From positions 124,001-188,000 of the forward strand of contig CBDICS010000082.1 of assembly GCA_965277415.1 (NCBI GenBank): a DNA stretch of 64,000 nucleotides. Direction: 5' to 3'. Made by a program: the position numbers and the translations under genes. The notes below the pieces were generated by a model. The model made no database searches and was not told the DNA's origin. It worked only from the letters and a program-made list of their open reading frames with translations. Positions 38,435-46,581 of this stretch are shown here, in pieces. This DNA comes from JAHDHW01 sp965277415 (GTDB lineage Bacteria; Bacteroidota; Bacteroidia; Chitinophagales; Saprospiraceae). Every line of letters begins with the position of its first letter. Positions within the stretch are counted from its first letter, which is position 1.

Positions 38435-39736
38435 CTATTTCTTACGGAAGAAAATACCAATCGGTACACCAGTAAAGTCAAATTTTTCACGAAGTTGGTT
38501 TTCAAGAAAGTTTTTATAGCTTTCTTTGACATGCTGAGGGTAATTACAAAAGAAAGCAAATGCTGGATAATAAGTTGGTAATTGAGTAACGTATTTGATT
38601 TTTATATAACGTCCACGATGGGCAGGTGGAGGCGTATGCATCATGGCATCTTGTAAAAACTCATTTAAGACAGAAGTTTTGATTTTGACTGTACGGTTTT
38701 GATATACAGTAAGTGCTGCCTCTACTGCTTGGAAGATTCTTTGTTTGTTTAATGCAGAAGTGAATATTATAGGGACATCATTAAATGGAGCAATTTTCTC
38801 TCTAAGATCTTTTTCATAGTCCCGAGCTGTATTGGTTTCTTTTTCAAGCAAATCCCATTTGTTCACTAATAAGACGATACCTTTATTTCTTTTTTGAATT
38901 AATCTAAAGATATTCATATCCTGTGCCTCGATTCCATCAACAGCATTAATCATTAGAATACAAACATCTGCTTCGTCTAATGCTTTTATAGCTCTCATGA
39001 CAGAGTAAAACTCCAGGTCTTCATGGACTTTTGCTTTTTTACGTATTCCTGCTGTATCAATAAGCAAAAATTCTTTATCAAACTTTGAATATTTTGTGTG
39101 AATACTATCTCGGGTCGTACCAGCAACATCGGTTACAATATTTCTTTCTTCGCCAAGTAATGCATTGACCAATGAAGATTTCCCTACATTGGGTTGTCCG
39201 AGAATAGCAATCTTTGGAAAATCAGACTCTATTTCGATTTCGTCCTCAAGGTTTTCGGTGACTGCATCTAAGACTTCACCTGTTCCGCTTCCTGAAAGAG
39301 AGGAAAGAAAGAACGTCTGATCAAATCCAAGACTCCAAAATTCATTGGCTTCAAGCATTCTAGTTCTATTGTCTACTTTGTTAACGACTAGCAATACATT
39401 TTTCTCTGACCTTCTCAGTAAGGCCGCTACTTCTTCATCAAGGTCAGTTATTCCGGTCATTACATCAACCATGAAAATGATAATTGTCGCCTCTTCAATC
39501 GCGATTCTAACTTGTGAACGAATAGCTGCTTCAAAAACATCCTCAGAACCTTGAACGAAGCCTCCGGTGTCAATGACCGTAAAGGATTTGCCATTCCATT
39601 CGCTTAATCCATATTTTCGATCTCTGGTCACCCCACTAGTATCATCAATGATGGCTTGACGCTCACCGATCAAACGATTATAAAGTGTTGATTTTCCAAC
39701 ATTTGGTCGACCGACTATAGCTACAATATTACTCAT
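38435..39736 (-). CDS. der: Ribosome biogenesis GTPase Der (EngA)
   Basis: 433 residues from the ATG at 39736, which gives the expected opening MSNIVAIVGRPNVGKS; an ATG at 39835 adds 33 unusual residues. Two GTPase domains are visible: GRPNVGKS, DTGG and NKVD in the first; GQPNVGKS, DTAGI and NKWD in the second. A C-terminal KH-like domain follows. Der acts in 50S subunit assembly. In several Bacteroidota genomes it neighbours era; here the two are on the same strand but 7.9 kb apart, with the Rhs cassette island between them. Confidence 0.96.
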   Translation of the reverse strand: MSNIVAIVGRPNVGKSTLYNRLIGERQAIIDDTSGVTRDRKYGLSEWNGKSFTVIDTGGFVQGSEDVFEAAIRSQVRIAIEEATIIIFMVDVMTGITDLDEEVAALLRRSEKNVLLVVNKVDNRTRMLEANEFWSLGFDQTFFLSSLSGSGTGEVLDAVTENLEDEIEIESDFPKIAILGQPNVGKSSLVNALLGEERNIVTDVAGTTRDSIHTKYSKFDKEFLLIDTAGIRKKAKVHEDLEFYSVMRAIKALDEADVCILMINAVDGIEAQDMNIFRLIQKRNKGIVLLVNKWDLLEKETNTARDYEKDLREKIAPFNDVPIIFTSALNKQRIFQAVEAALTVYQNRTVKIKTSVLNEFLQDAMMHTPPPAHRGRYIKIKYVTQLPTYYPAFAFFCNYPQHVKESYKNFLENQLREKFDFTGVPIGIFFRKK

Positions 39737-39827
39737 TTTGTAAATTTGGGCAAAGGTAAGAACAAATGAGCAGAGAAAAGAAGAAAAGAAATGGCAAATT
39801 TTATCAATGGGATAATTATACAGTGTG

Positions 39828-40110
39828 TTAAGCATGTTTTAAAGAACGCTACTTTTTCTACAAAAAATGGTATTATTGATCAAGGGAAAGCCCTAGGATT
39901 ATACCGAAATCATGCAAGAGGATCACTACTATCCTTTTGGAATGAAGCAGGAAGGTAGTTGGACTCCGACTACTGATGTTAAAAACCGGTATCAGTATAA
40001 TGGAATAGAGCATAGCGAGGATCTGGGATTGAATGTTAATTTTGCTTTTTATAGGACATTAGACCCTAGTTTGGGTCGATGGTGGGGCGTGGATCCTGCG
40101 GCGGAGAGTT
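39828..40110 (+). repeat. Shared 5' block of Rhs cassettes, copy 1 (copy 2 at 42262-42545)
   Basis: Similarity starts at TTAAGCATG (39828) against TTAAGCGTC (42262), becomes nearly exact from TTTTTCTACAAA onward and ends at GGAGAGTT, after which the two toxin tips are unrelated. Before the ATG another frame reads FSTKNGIID (copy 1) and FSTNNSSID (copy 2), the expected upstream part of the Rhs core, so both copies carry the same frame break. Confidence 0.85.
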
Positions 40111-41090
40111 TTAAGGGGCTTAACCCTTATAATTCAATGTTTAATAATCCTATTTCTTATACTGATCCAGAGGGAGATGCTGCTTGGGCAGTCTCAGGAG
40201 CGATAAGTAGTGCAATAAATGTTGCAGGATACTTATTGACCCATACAGGAGATAATTTTTCTTGGGGAGGGTTAGGGCTAGCGGCAGCGAATGGTTTTAT
40301 TAATGGTGCTTTATTTGGCAGTCCTTTTGGCAATAAAGGCCTCCTTACGAACCCTATAGCACCAGCAGCTACTGGTTTTGGAAGTTTGAGAATAGATATT
40401 ACAGGAGGAGTAGGAACTGATGGTGCTGGAATAGGTATAGATTTAACGCTTGGAATAGGTGTGCCAAAGACAGGTATTAATATTGCTGAATTTTCAGGTG
40501 GGTTGAGCCTTAAATCAAGTTTTATAGGCAGTAAGGGCTTTGGAATAGAAGGCCGATTGAGTTTTGGTTATGGAGTGACAAGCAATGGATACGGTTTTAC
40601 GGCTGGTGTAAATGTGTATGGAGATAATGTAGGAACGAGTCAAACAACAGGTTTTTTCAAAATAGGCTTAGGGAAGGATCGTTACTTGCTTTACGAAAAT
40701 GATTGGAACAAATATTCTCCACCATTAGGAGATGGAGAGGATAGATGGCGGACAGCAGGGCTACGACTTAAATGGGGAAAATTTTCTGCAGGGTTTAATT
40801 TGTTTACTGGTGATCCTTATGGCCCTGCAAATGGTCAACTAAGACCCAATGGCCTTGTAAATGGTCAACCAACTTATACTGGGGGAACAGCAGATAAATA
40901 TCGAGCTGGTATATTTTATATTGGATTAGGGAGGCAGCGAATGGGTTGGAATGGGGAAGGATTAAGAGCAGGAGTTCAAAATGGCATTCATAATTTAACA
41001 GGAGATCCACACTTTTTACGAAAAAGAGGATACCCTTATGAATTGCCTTATTATTTTTATGGAGAATCAAATAATTATTCAGTATGGTAA
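39912..41090 (+). CDS. Orphan Rhs-core C-terminal tip, resembling polymorphic toxin type 23
   Basis: 392 residues. Residues 1-75 are the conserved Rhs end (QEDHYYPFGM, NRYQYNGIE, FYRTLDPSLGRWWGVDP and a YSDPEGD-like hinge). The tip that follows is Gly-rich with repeated beta-like strands (about 155-260) and ends with DKYRAGIFYIGLG, then GWNGEGLRAGVQNGIH and a terminal YSVW. This pattern recalls the Bacteroidota toxin family called polymorphic toxin type 23; the assignment is from memory. No N-terminal Rhs shell or secretion domain is present, so the piece cannot be delivered alone. The stop overlaps the start of the lipoprotein gene (ATGGTAA). Confidence 0.75.
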   Translation: MQEDHYYPFGMKQEGSWTPTTDVKNRYQYNGIEHSEDLGLNVNFAFYRTLDPSLGRWWGVDPAAESFKGLNPYNSMFNNPISYTDPEGDAAWAVSGAISSAINVAGYLLTHTGDNFSWGGLGLAAANGFINGALFGSPFGNKGLLTNPIAPAATGFGSLRIDITGGVGTDGAGIGIDLTLGIGVPKTGINIAEFSGGLSLKSSFIGSKGFGIEGRLSFGYGVTSNGYGFTAGVNVYGDNVGTSQTTGFFKIGLGKDRYLLYENDWNKYSPPLGDGEDRWRTAGLRLKWGKFSAGFNLFTGDPYGPANGQLRPNGLVNGQPTYTGGTADKYRAGIFYIGLGRQRMGWNGEGLRAGVQNGIHNLTGDPHFLRKRGYPYELPYYFYGESNNYSVW

Positions 41091-41611
41091 AGAAATGTCT
41101 AATACTTTTTGGCTTGATACTTAGTTTAAATAATTGTGAAAAGTCTAGTGAGTTTGAATTGAAGAAAGAACCCTATGTAGGGGATAATTTACAAATTGAT
41201 GGCTATTATTTTAAAAAATATTTTAATGAAAATACAAACCATGAAGCTATAAGTGTCTATTTTATGTATAGGGATGGAGTGTTGTTATATGGAGGAGATA
41301 ATAACTTTGAGGGTTTTGAAGAATTAGAAGATTTTTATAATCAAGGCTACTATAATTTAGTAATGGATATTCAATATTATTGGGGTACTTTCTCTATTGA
41401 AGAAAATAATCTTAATATGAAGCATTGGGAGTCTGGTCAAGGAGGAAACTTACCAGTGATAGATTTAAAGTGTACAATTCTTGATGATATTACTTTTGTT
41501 ATAGAAGAAGGATCTGTATCTAATAGCTCTGGTAATATAATTTTTAGAGATACTTTTCATTTTAAGCAGTTTACTCCGAAACCGGATAGCCTGAATCAAT
41601 TTGTTCAATAA
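41084..41611 (+). CDS. Candidate immunity lipoprotein, paralog 1
   Basis: 175 residues. Lipoprotein signal with Cys18 (LILSLNNC). Family pattern in this island: LQIDGYYF, DGVLLYGGD, WGTFSI, WESGQGGNLP and the terminal KPDSLNQFVQ. Its start codon overlaps the stop of the toxin-like tip, the typical arrangement of an immunity gene. Three paralogs lie at 41615, 45103 and 46041; paralog 4 (46041) is nearly identical in the first 35 residues. Lipidation would place it in the envelope. No known family recognised. Confidence 0.75.
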   Translation: MVKKCLILFGLILSLNNCEKSSEFELKKEPYVGDNLQIDGYYFKKYFNENTNHEAISVYFMYRDGVLLYGGDNNFEGFEELEDFYNQGYYNLVMDIQYYWGTFSIEENNLNMKHWESGQGGNLPVIDLKCTILDDITFVIEEGSVSNSSGNIIFRDTFHFKQFTPKPDSLNQFVQ

Positions 41612-41614
41612 TTT

Positions 41615-42142
41615 ATGTTATTATATCGAATAGAGGTAATAGTTGTTGGTTTGTTTTTGATAGTATCTTCGTGTGGTAAAGATGTAGAGCTAGAACTTGT
41701 GAGGACTGATTACATTGGAAGTGAATTAAAAATAGATGGCTACTATATTAGTCCAGAACACTCTGATGGAGTAATGGCAACCTATTTCTTTTATCAAAAT
41801 GGGACGGTATTATATGGAGGAAGTTATGACAAGGAAATGAGTAATGAAGAAATACAAAACATTTGGATAGAAGATAGTTTTGATGATTTAATAAAAGATA
41901 CTAAAGATGTCTGGGGAGTATTTAATATTGATGAAGGTAGTATAGAATATGAAACATGGGAATCGAGTAATGGAGGGCCTTTGAAGACAGTGGTTCGATT
42001 TGGTGAAATATTAGATAATTCGACTTTTGTGGTAACAAGTCTAGACAATAATTATACAGAAGAAACGGTAGCTTTGAGTGATACATTTTATTTTGAGAAG
42101 TTTAGCCCGAAGCCTGATAGCTTGAATAGGTTTATTCCGTAG
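41615..42142 (+). CDS. Candidate immunity lipoprotein, paralog 2
   Basis: 175 residues, same length and same pattern as paralog 1 (LKIDGYYIS, GTVLYGGS, WGVFNI, WESSNGGPL, KPDSLNRFIP) but diverged. Lipobox near Cys20 (LIVSSCGKD). It starts 3 bases after paralog 1, so one toxin-like gene is followed by two related candidates. Its 3' third and the trailing terminator are duplicated at 44762-44885, and its first 15 or so bases recur at 46571. Confidence 0.72.
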   Translation: MLLYRIEVIVVGLFLIVSSCGKDVELELVRTDYIGSELKIDGYYISPEHSDGVMATYFFYQNGTVLYGGSYDKEMSNEEIQNIWIEDSFDDLIKDTKDVWGVFNIDEGSIEYETWESSNGGPLKTVVRFGEILDNSTFVVTSLDNNYTEETVALSDTFYFEKFSPKPDSLNRFIP

Positions 42143-42167
42143 TGGTTTGAGCCTGAAGAAAAAAAGG

Positions 42168-42204
42168 AAAGCCTCTATCATTTGGTAGGGGTATTTCTTT
42201 TTTA
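42168..42204 (+). terminator. Terminator after paralog 2
   Basis: AAAGCCTCTATC and GGTAGGGGTATTT pair with a short loop and run into CTTTTTT. The same structure, with a better match, recurs at 44854-44885 after the duplicated 3' fragment. Confidence 0.55.
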
Positions 42205-42261
42205 TGTTGATTAAAAAGGTGAATAAGGTATCTTTGGGGTCAGATTTATCAATGATATTAT

Positions 42262-42545
42262 TAAGCGTCTTTTGAGGAATACTTCTTTTTTCTACAAATA
42301 ATAGTAGTATTGATTCGGGGAAAGCCCCGGGGATTATACCGAAATCATGCAAGAGGATCACTACTATCCTTTTGGGATGAAGCAGGAAGGCAGTTGGACT
42401 CCGACTACTGATGTTAAAAACCGTTATCAGTATAATGGAATTGAGCATAGTGAGGATTTGGGATTGAATGTTAATTTTGCTTTTTATAGGACCTTGGATC
42501 CGAGTTTGGGTAGATGGTGGGGCGTGGATCCTGCGGCGGAGAGTT
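42262..42545 (+). repeat. Shared 5' block of Rhs cassettes, copy 2
   Basis: Near-identical to 39828-40110 from TTTTTCTACAAA to GGAGAGTT, with a few third-position changes. The frame before the ATG ends in TGA (copy 1 ends in TAG), so neither copy continues into a longer Rhs gene in frame. Confidence 0.85.
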
Positions 42546-43465
42546 ATTATGATTGGACTCCGTATAATGCAATGGGAGATAATCCAATAACTATTAGTGA
42601 TCCTAATGGGGACTTTTGGCATATTGTGGCAGGAGCAGCAATAGGGGGGGTAATCAATTTAGTGACGCATTGGGATGATGTCCAAAAAGGTGGATTTTGG
42701 GCTGGAGTAAAAGCATTTGGTGCGGGAGCTGTTGGTGGGGCAATGGTAGCGGCAACCGGACCCACATTAATTGGAGCAGGAGCGATAAATGGTTTTGCAA
42801 TTGGAGCGGCATCTTCAATGGCGGGAGATGCAGTAACACAGGCTTTTAATGGAATCTTCTTCGGAGATCAACCGAATGTAAAACAAAACTTAGGAGCTGG
42901 GCTGACTGGTGGAGTATTAGGAGCGGCAACAGGAGTCTTTACACTTCCGAAAGGAGCAAACCCCTGGACGGGTGCGCCACCTCCAGGAACTGATAGAGTC
43001 AATCCTAGTACCTTAAATATGAATGGGACAGGTAATGGTAATGCTGGCGGTGTAGAAGATGTAATGCGAGTTGGTGGGTTTGAAGATGGGGTGGTGCAGA
43101 TACGAGGTAATGTTGTAGGATCAGCAGCCTCTTCTGAAGCGATAGTGGTAACTGCACCAAGAGTAGGGCCTAATATTACATATCTAACTAGAGCGGGAAA
43201 TTATCCTTCATGGAAAGCAGTTAAAGATCGGTATTGGCAATTAACGAATGGTGGAATTGTTCCCAGAAGAATGGCTCAAGTAAGGATGAGAGCAACAGGA
43301 GAAATTAGGAATATAGAAGTTTCTAGGGAGCTTCATCATATTAATGGTAGAACAGGAGCCGATCCTCATAGATTTAGTAACTTAATGGAAGTATGGCCTT
43401 GGGAACATGAGGTTATTGATCGGTTTCGATTTACTGGTTATGATTTTATTCAATGGAGCAATTAA
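42347..43465 (+). CDS. Orphan Rhs-core C-terminal tip with HNH-type nuclease domain
   Basis: 372 residues. Residues 1-75 are the same Rhs core as in the gene at 39912. A Gly/Ala-rich hydrophobic middle (about 85-200) resembles the membrane-active segments found before many Rhs tips. The last 100 residues carry a beta-beta-metal pattern: SRELHHINGRTGADPHRFSN, then WPWEHEVIDRF, with His-His, Asn and a final His as HNH-type candidates. A DNA- or RNA-cutting toxin is expected. It is followed after 10 bases by a SUKH-type immunity gene, and the pairing of HNH toxins with SUKH immunity proteins is well known. Confidence 0.82.
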   Translation: MQEDHYYPFGMKQEGSWTPTTDVKNRYQYNGIEHSEDLGLNVNFAFYRTLDPSLGRWWGVDPAAESYYDWTPYNAMGDNPITISDPNGDFWHIVAGAAIGGVINLVTHWDDVQKGGFWAGVKAFGAGAVGGAMVAATGPTLIGAGAINGFAIGAASSMAGDAVTQAFNGIFFGDQPNVKQNLGAGLTGGVLGAATGVFTLPKGANPWTGAPPPGTDRVNPSTLNMNGTGNGNAGGVEDVMRVGGFEDGVVQIRGNVVGSAASSEAIVVTAPRVGPNITYLTRAGNYPSWKAVKDRYWQLTNGGIVPRRMAQVRMRATGEIRNIEVSRELHHINGRTGADPHRFSNLMEVWPWEHEVIDRFRFTGYDFIQWSN

Positions 43466-43475
43466 GAAAAGTAAA

Positions 43476-43973
43476 ATGAAAATACAGGAGATTTTAAATA
43501 AATATATAAATTGCGTATTTCTTGATGAAGATGGTAATTCATTAAAGATGGATTTTAATGATTCGATTTCAACTTCACAATTATTAGACTTTGAAAAAAC
43601 TAATGACCTAAAACTCCCAGAAGATCTAAGAGAGTTGTTATTAATTTCTAATGGGGGTAATTTTTTTGGATTACATATTTTATCTATTGATGAGATGATG
43701 GTTTATTCTAATTCAGGGTTGATAAATTTTCATAATTGGGGTAACGGTGATTTTGATTGCATTTCATTGGGGAACATTTATAAAGCAGGAACGGTTATTT
43801 TTTTGTCCCATTCTGAATATTTAAACTTTCGAGTTTCTGAAAATTTAGGAGATTGGTTAAATAGTGTAATAAATGAAATTAGAGTTAATGGAACATTATT
43901 ACATCCTATGGATTTTAATCAAAGAGATGTAGAAGATTGTTTGTATGAAAAAATATCAAATAAATTAAAATAA
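43476..43973 (+). CDS. SMI1/KNR4 (SUKH) family immunity protein
   Basis: 165 residues from the ATG at 43476 (an earlier ATG at 43407 lies inside the toxin gene). SUKH pattern: ISTSQLLDFEKTNDLKLPEDLRELLLISNGG, followed by the beta-strand series with LGNIYKAGTVIFLSH and a C-terminal FLSHSEYLNFRVSENLGDWLNSV helix region. SUKH proteins bind and neutralise nuclease toxins. Position right after the HNH tip supports this. Confidence 0.85.
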   Translation: MKIQEILNKYINCVFLDEDGNSLKMDFNDSISTSQLLDFEKTNDLKLPEDLRELLLISNGGNFFGLHILSIDEMMVYSNSGLINFHNWGNGDFDCISLGNIYKAGTVIFLSHSEYLNFRVSENLGDWLNSVINEIRVNGTLLHPMDFNQRDVEDCLYEKISNKLK

Positions 43974-43974
43974 G

Positions 43975-44391
43975 ATGTTCGATCGTGATAATATAGAAGC
44001 ATTTTTAAAAACCGAGATTGTACTTAATATTGAGAATGAGATTGCAAAACGAATTGAAAGTGATATATATAGAGAGAATCTTCCACTTTTAGCTGGATTT
44101 GTTGAAGAAGAAATTAAAGCTTCAGATATGGATTTTAAAGGGCTGAAAAGGTTTGTAACTGAAAATCAGTTAGAAATCACAGAGTTTGGATTCAATTTTT
44201 TAAATGGTAGTAAGATAAATAGTTTGAGTAGTGGAATAGTGATAACCTATACTATATACTTAATTTACCTTAAAGAAAAAGAAGAAAGTGAACTACTGAA
44301 ATATTTAAAAAGAAGAAGAATGCTTAATCCTCAAAATATCTTGAAGAAATTATTAATAGTAAAAGACAAAATGATCAAAAGGGATGATTGA
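43975..44391 (+). CDS. Unknown cytoplasmic protein downstream of the SUKH gene
   Basis: 138 residues, mostly helical and charged (EVLKTEIVL-like start, ENEIAKRIESDIYREN, LKYLKRRRMLNPQNIL). One hydrophobic stretch near 84-100 (GIVITYTIYLIYL) may be a buried helix. No family recognised. It starts one base after the SUKH stop and overlaps the next gene by 8 bases, so the three genes are translated together; it may be a further immunity protein whose toxin is gone. Confidence 0.6.
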   Translation: MFDRDNIEAFLKTEIVLNIENEIAKRIESDIYRENLPLLAGFVEEEIKASDMDFKGLKRFVTENQLEITEFGFNFLNGSKINSLSSGIVITYTIYLIYLKEKEESELLKYLKRRRMLNPQNILKKLLIVKDKMIKRDD

Positions 44392-44698
44392 CATAGAAAA
44401 AGCTATTTCAAAAGAAGGTGTTATTAACCAAGTACATCAATGGCAGGAAGATGGAACCTGTTGTAGCTCATCTAATGAAGAACAAATGTACAGAAGATAT
44501 ACCTTTAGTTATTCAAAACATAATATAGCAATTAAAGACGACTATCCAATGGTATGGGTACATTTTGATGAAAAATTAGAAGTAGAGTCAGTTTATGTAA
44601 AAAGATATGAAGGCTTAGGATTTGATGACTTTGAAGTATATTCTTTATCTAATAATGGAATAAAAGAATCTCTAGATTTTGAAATGTTGTTTGAATAA
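44384..44698 (+). CDS. Unknown small acidic protein, possible immunity protein
   Basis: 104 residues with beta-like strands (YRRYTFSYSKHNIAI, YPMVWVHFDEKLEVESVYVKRYEG) and a Cys-Cys pair (GTCCSSS) near 26-27. No family recognised. The 8-base overlap with the preceding gene indicates coupling in the HNH-toxin operon. Confidence 0.58.
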   Translation: MIDIEKAISKEGVINQVHQWQEDGTCCSSSNEEQMYRRYTFSYSKHNIAIKDDYPMVWVHFDEKLEVESVYVKRYEGLGFDDFEVYSLSNNGIKESLDFEMLFE

Positions 44699-44761
44699 TG
44701 TTTGGCCTGAACTCTGAAAGGGTATTAGCGTAAATTTCGAGTTTTTAAGAACTTCTGTTTA

Positions 44762-44853
44762 GAGTAATACATTTTATTTTGAGAAGTTTAGTCCAAAGCC
44801 TGATAGCTTGAATAGGTTTATTCCGTAGTGGTTTAAATATGAAGAAAAAAAGG
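44762..44853 (+). pseudogene. 3' remnant of an immunity-lipoprotein gene (paralog 2 type)
   Basis: The stretch from AGTAATACATTTTATTTTG through CCTGATAGCTTGAATAGG to TTTATTCCGTAG is nearly identical to the last 70 bases of the gene at 41615-42142 (FYFEKFSPKPDSLNRFIP), with its 3' flank and terminator. The 5' two thirds of the gene are missing. Confidence 0.85.
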
Positions 44854-44885
44854 AAAGCTTCTATCATTTGGTAGGGGCTTTTTTT
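44854..44885 (+). terminator. Duplicated terminator
   Basis: AAAGCTTCTATC and GGTAGGGGCTTT pair around ATTT, followed by a run of T. Copy of the structure at 42168-42204. Confidence 0.65.
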
Positions 44886-44908
44886 ATATTGAGGAGAAGC
44901 TTGAATAA

Positions 44909-45109
44909 GGTAATAGAAGTGCTGTTCTATATGGTAGTTATAAAAACTATAGAGCAGGGTGGAATTCAGAAGGAATTAGACATGTTGTTCAAAATCGATT
45001 TGCACATGATATCTTAAAAGGAGGAAAAGCAAAATGGTTTAAAGTAATGGATATTCCAAGTAGGGCTTATTTTTCTCATCATACAACAAATCCTTATACA
45101 ACATGGTAA
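44909..45109 (+). pseudogene. C-terminal remnant of a type 23-like toxin tip
   Basis: 66 codons directly after an in-frame TAA, without a start codon. It reads AVLYGSYKNYRAGWNSEG, IRHVVQNRFAHDILKGG and ends NPYTTW. Residue by residue it parallels the end of the toxin at 39912 (IFYIGLGRQRMGWNGEG, LRAGVQNGIH, terminal YSVW). Its TAA overlaps the ATG of the next lipoprotein in the word ATGGTAA, as in the intact cassette. Confidence 0.8.
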
Positions 45110-45621
45110 GATATAGTTTAATATTATTTTTGATCTTCGTGTTAGGTTCGTGTAATGATTCATTGCTGTTACTTGACAGAGAAGAATTCATCGAAACATC
45201 TCTGAAATTAGGAGGGTATTATTATAGCCCATTTAAAACTCATTCAGGAGACAGGTTTATTACTTATTTTCTATATAAGAATGGAGTATTACTATATGGT
45301 GGAAGTCCTCTTGTTAATGAGATTCATGTTAGAGAAAATGAATATAAGGATGGAACATATGGTGATTATACAAAGGGAAATAAAACAGATTGGGGAGTTT
45401 TCCAAATCAAAGAGGATAGCATAGTAATTGAAAGATGGGGAGCGACTTCTGGTTATTCATTAAAAACAGCAATGTATTATGGAGAAATATTAAATGATAC
45501 CACTTTTTTGATGAAAAAATATAAAAGTAATTATGGAGGCGGAATACAATCCATACAAGATACTTTTTATTTTCGTTCTTTTTCTCCCAAACCGGATAGT
45601 ACAAATAACTATATTAAATGA
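45103..45621 (+). CDS. Candidate immunity lipoprotein, paralog 3
   Basis: 172 residues. Lipobox at Cys17 (LGSCND). Family pattern kept: LKLGGYYYS, NGVLLYGGS, WGVFQI, ERWGATSG, LNDTTF, KPDSTNNYIK. It overlaps the end of a toxin-tip remnant, so it is an orphan immunity gene whose toxin has been truncated. The next small signal-peptide frame starts in its stop codon (ATGA). Confidence 0.74.
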   Translation: MVRYSLILFLIFVLGSCNDSLLLLDREEFIETSLKLGGYYYSPFKTHSGDRFITYFLYKNGVLLYGGSPLVNEIHVRENEYKDGTYGDYTKGNKTDWGVFQIKEDSIVIERWGATSGYSLKTAMYYGEILNDTTFLMKKYKSNYGGGIQSIQDTFYFRSFSPKPDSTNNYIK

Positions 45622-45891
45622 ATAAGGTAAAACAATTGATGTCTTGTGTATTTGTATTAATTCCAGCTTTGTTGTACTGCCAAGGAATTGAAATAATTCA
45701 ACAGTCAGACTATGTGGATAAAGTGGAAAGAAAACAAAGCGGCTACATTTTTAGGCTTTAATGGCTTTGGTATAGAATATGACTCTCGATACTCAGCTGC
45801 TGGAATCTCCATGAATACAGGTCGGATAAATTATATTCTTGGAGATTTGGGGCATTTATTAGTAGAAATTAAATCAGGTGAGGGGCAGTAA
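45618..45891 (+). pseudogene. Degraded gene with signal peptide and toxin-tip-like fragment
   Basis: The first frame from ATG 45618 encodes a signal-peptide-like MNKVKQLMSCVFVLIPALL and stops after 47 residues. The +1 frame then reads KENKAATFLGFNGFGIEY, SRYSAAGISMNTGRINYIL and ends at 45891. The second part recalls the strand repeats of the type 23-like tip (GFGIEGRLSFGYG). Two frames in sequence suggest a frameshifted or recombined remnant. Confidence 0.5.
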
Positions 45892-45900
45892 AAAGTGTAG

Positions 45901-46047
45901 TTTAACGATTTTTATCTTGCATTAGCGAGGGAACAAAATAGTAGTCATAATTTAACAGGAGATCCACACTTTTTACGAAAAAGAGGATACCCTTATGAAT
46001 TGCCTTATTATTTTTATGGAGAATCAAATAATTATTCAGTATGGTAA
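45901..46047 (+). pseudogene. C-terminal remnant identical to the end of the toxin tip at 39912
   Basis: 48 codons with no start. From HNLTGDPHFLRKRGYPYE to the terminal NNYSVW it is identical at DNA level to 40989-41090; the first 14 codons (FNDFYLALAREQNSS) differ. The TAA overlaps the next lipoprotein start in ATGGTAA. Confidence 0.85.
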
Positions 46048-46568
46048 AGAAATGTCTAATACTTTTTGGCTTGATACTTAGTTTAAATAACTGTGAAAAG
46101 TCTAGTGAGTTTGAATTAATAAAAGAACCTTATTTAGGGGAAGGGCTCCGAATTGATGGATATTATTATAGAATGTATTTTAATGATAACACCAATCATG
46201 AAGCAGTTGAAGTTTATTTTTTATATAGGGATGGAGTATTATTATATGGAGGAGATAAAGATTTTGATAGTTTTACCCAAATAGAAGATTTGTATAATCA
46301 AGGTTCTCATGATTCAGCCAAAGACTTTCAAAGTTTTTGGGGGATTTTTACGATTGATGGTGTAAGCTTAAATATAAAAAAATGGGAAACAAAACAAGGG
46401 AATAATTTGCCATTATTTGAAATGAAATGTACTATTCTGAATGATACATCATTTGTAAGAAATGAGAATTCTGTATCTGATCGCTCTGGTAGTGTATTTC
46501 CTAATGATACTTTTAATTTTAAGCAATTGCTTCCGAAGCCTGATAGTCTAAATCAATTTGTTCAGTAA
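46041..46568 (+). CDS. Candidate immunity lipoprotein, paralog 4
   Basis: 175 residues. The first 28 residues are identical to paralog 1 (lipobox LSLNNC, then EKSSEFEL); after that it diverges (LRIDGYYYR, DGVLLYGGD, WGIFTI, WETKQGNNLP, KPDSLNQFVQ). The pattern, conserved ends and changed middle, suits an immunity protein evolving to match a changing toxin. It follows a 48-codon toxin remnant. Confidence 0.75.
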   Translation: MVKKCLILFGLILSLNNCEKSSEFELIKEPYLGEGLRIDGYYYRMYFNDNTNHEAVEVYFLYRDGVLLYGGDKDFDSFTQIEDLYNQGSHDSAKDFQSFWGIFTIDGVSLNIKKWETKQGNNLPLFEMKCTILNDTSFVRNENSVSDRSGSVFPNDTFNFKQLLPKPDSLNQFVQ

Positions 46569-46581
46569 ATTATGTTATTAT

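Noticed and set aside
39737..39835. 33-residue N-terminal extension of Der
   Set aside because: Der proteins start at the first G-domain strand; the extension is hydrophobic and has no family match.
42041..42622. 193-codon minus-strand frame across the Rhs cassette junction
   Set aside because: It runs antisense through the immunity 3' end, the terminator and the Rhs core, all of which are explained on the plus strand.
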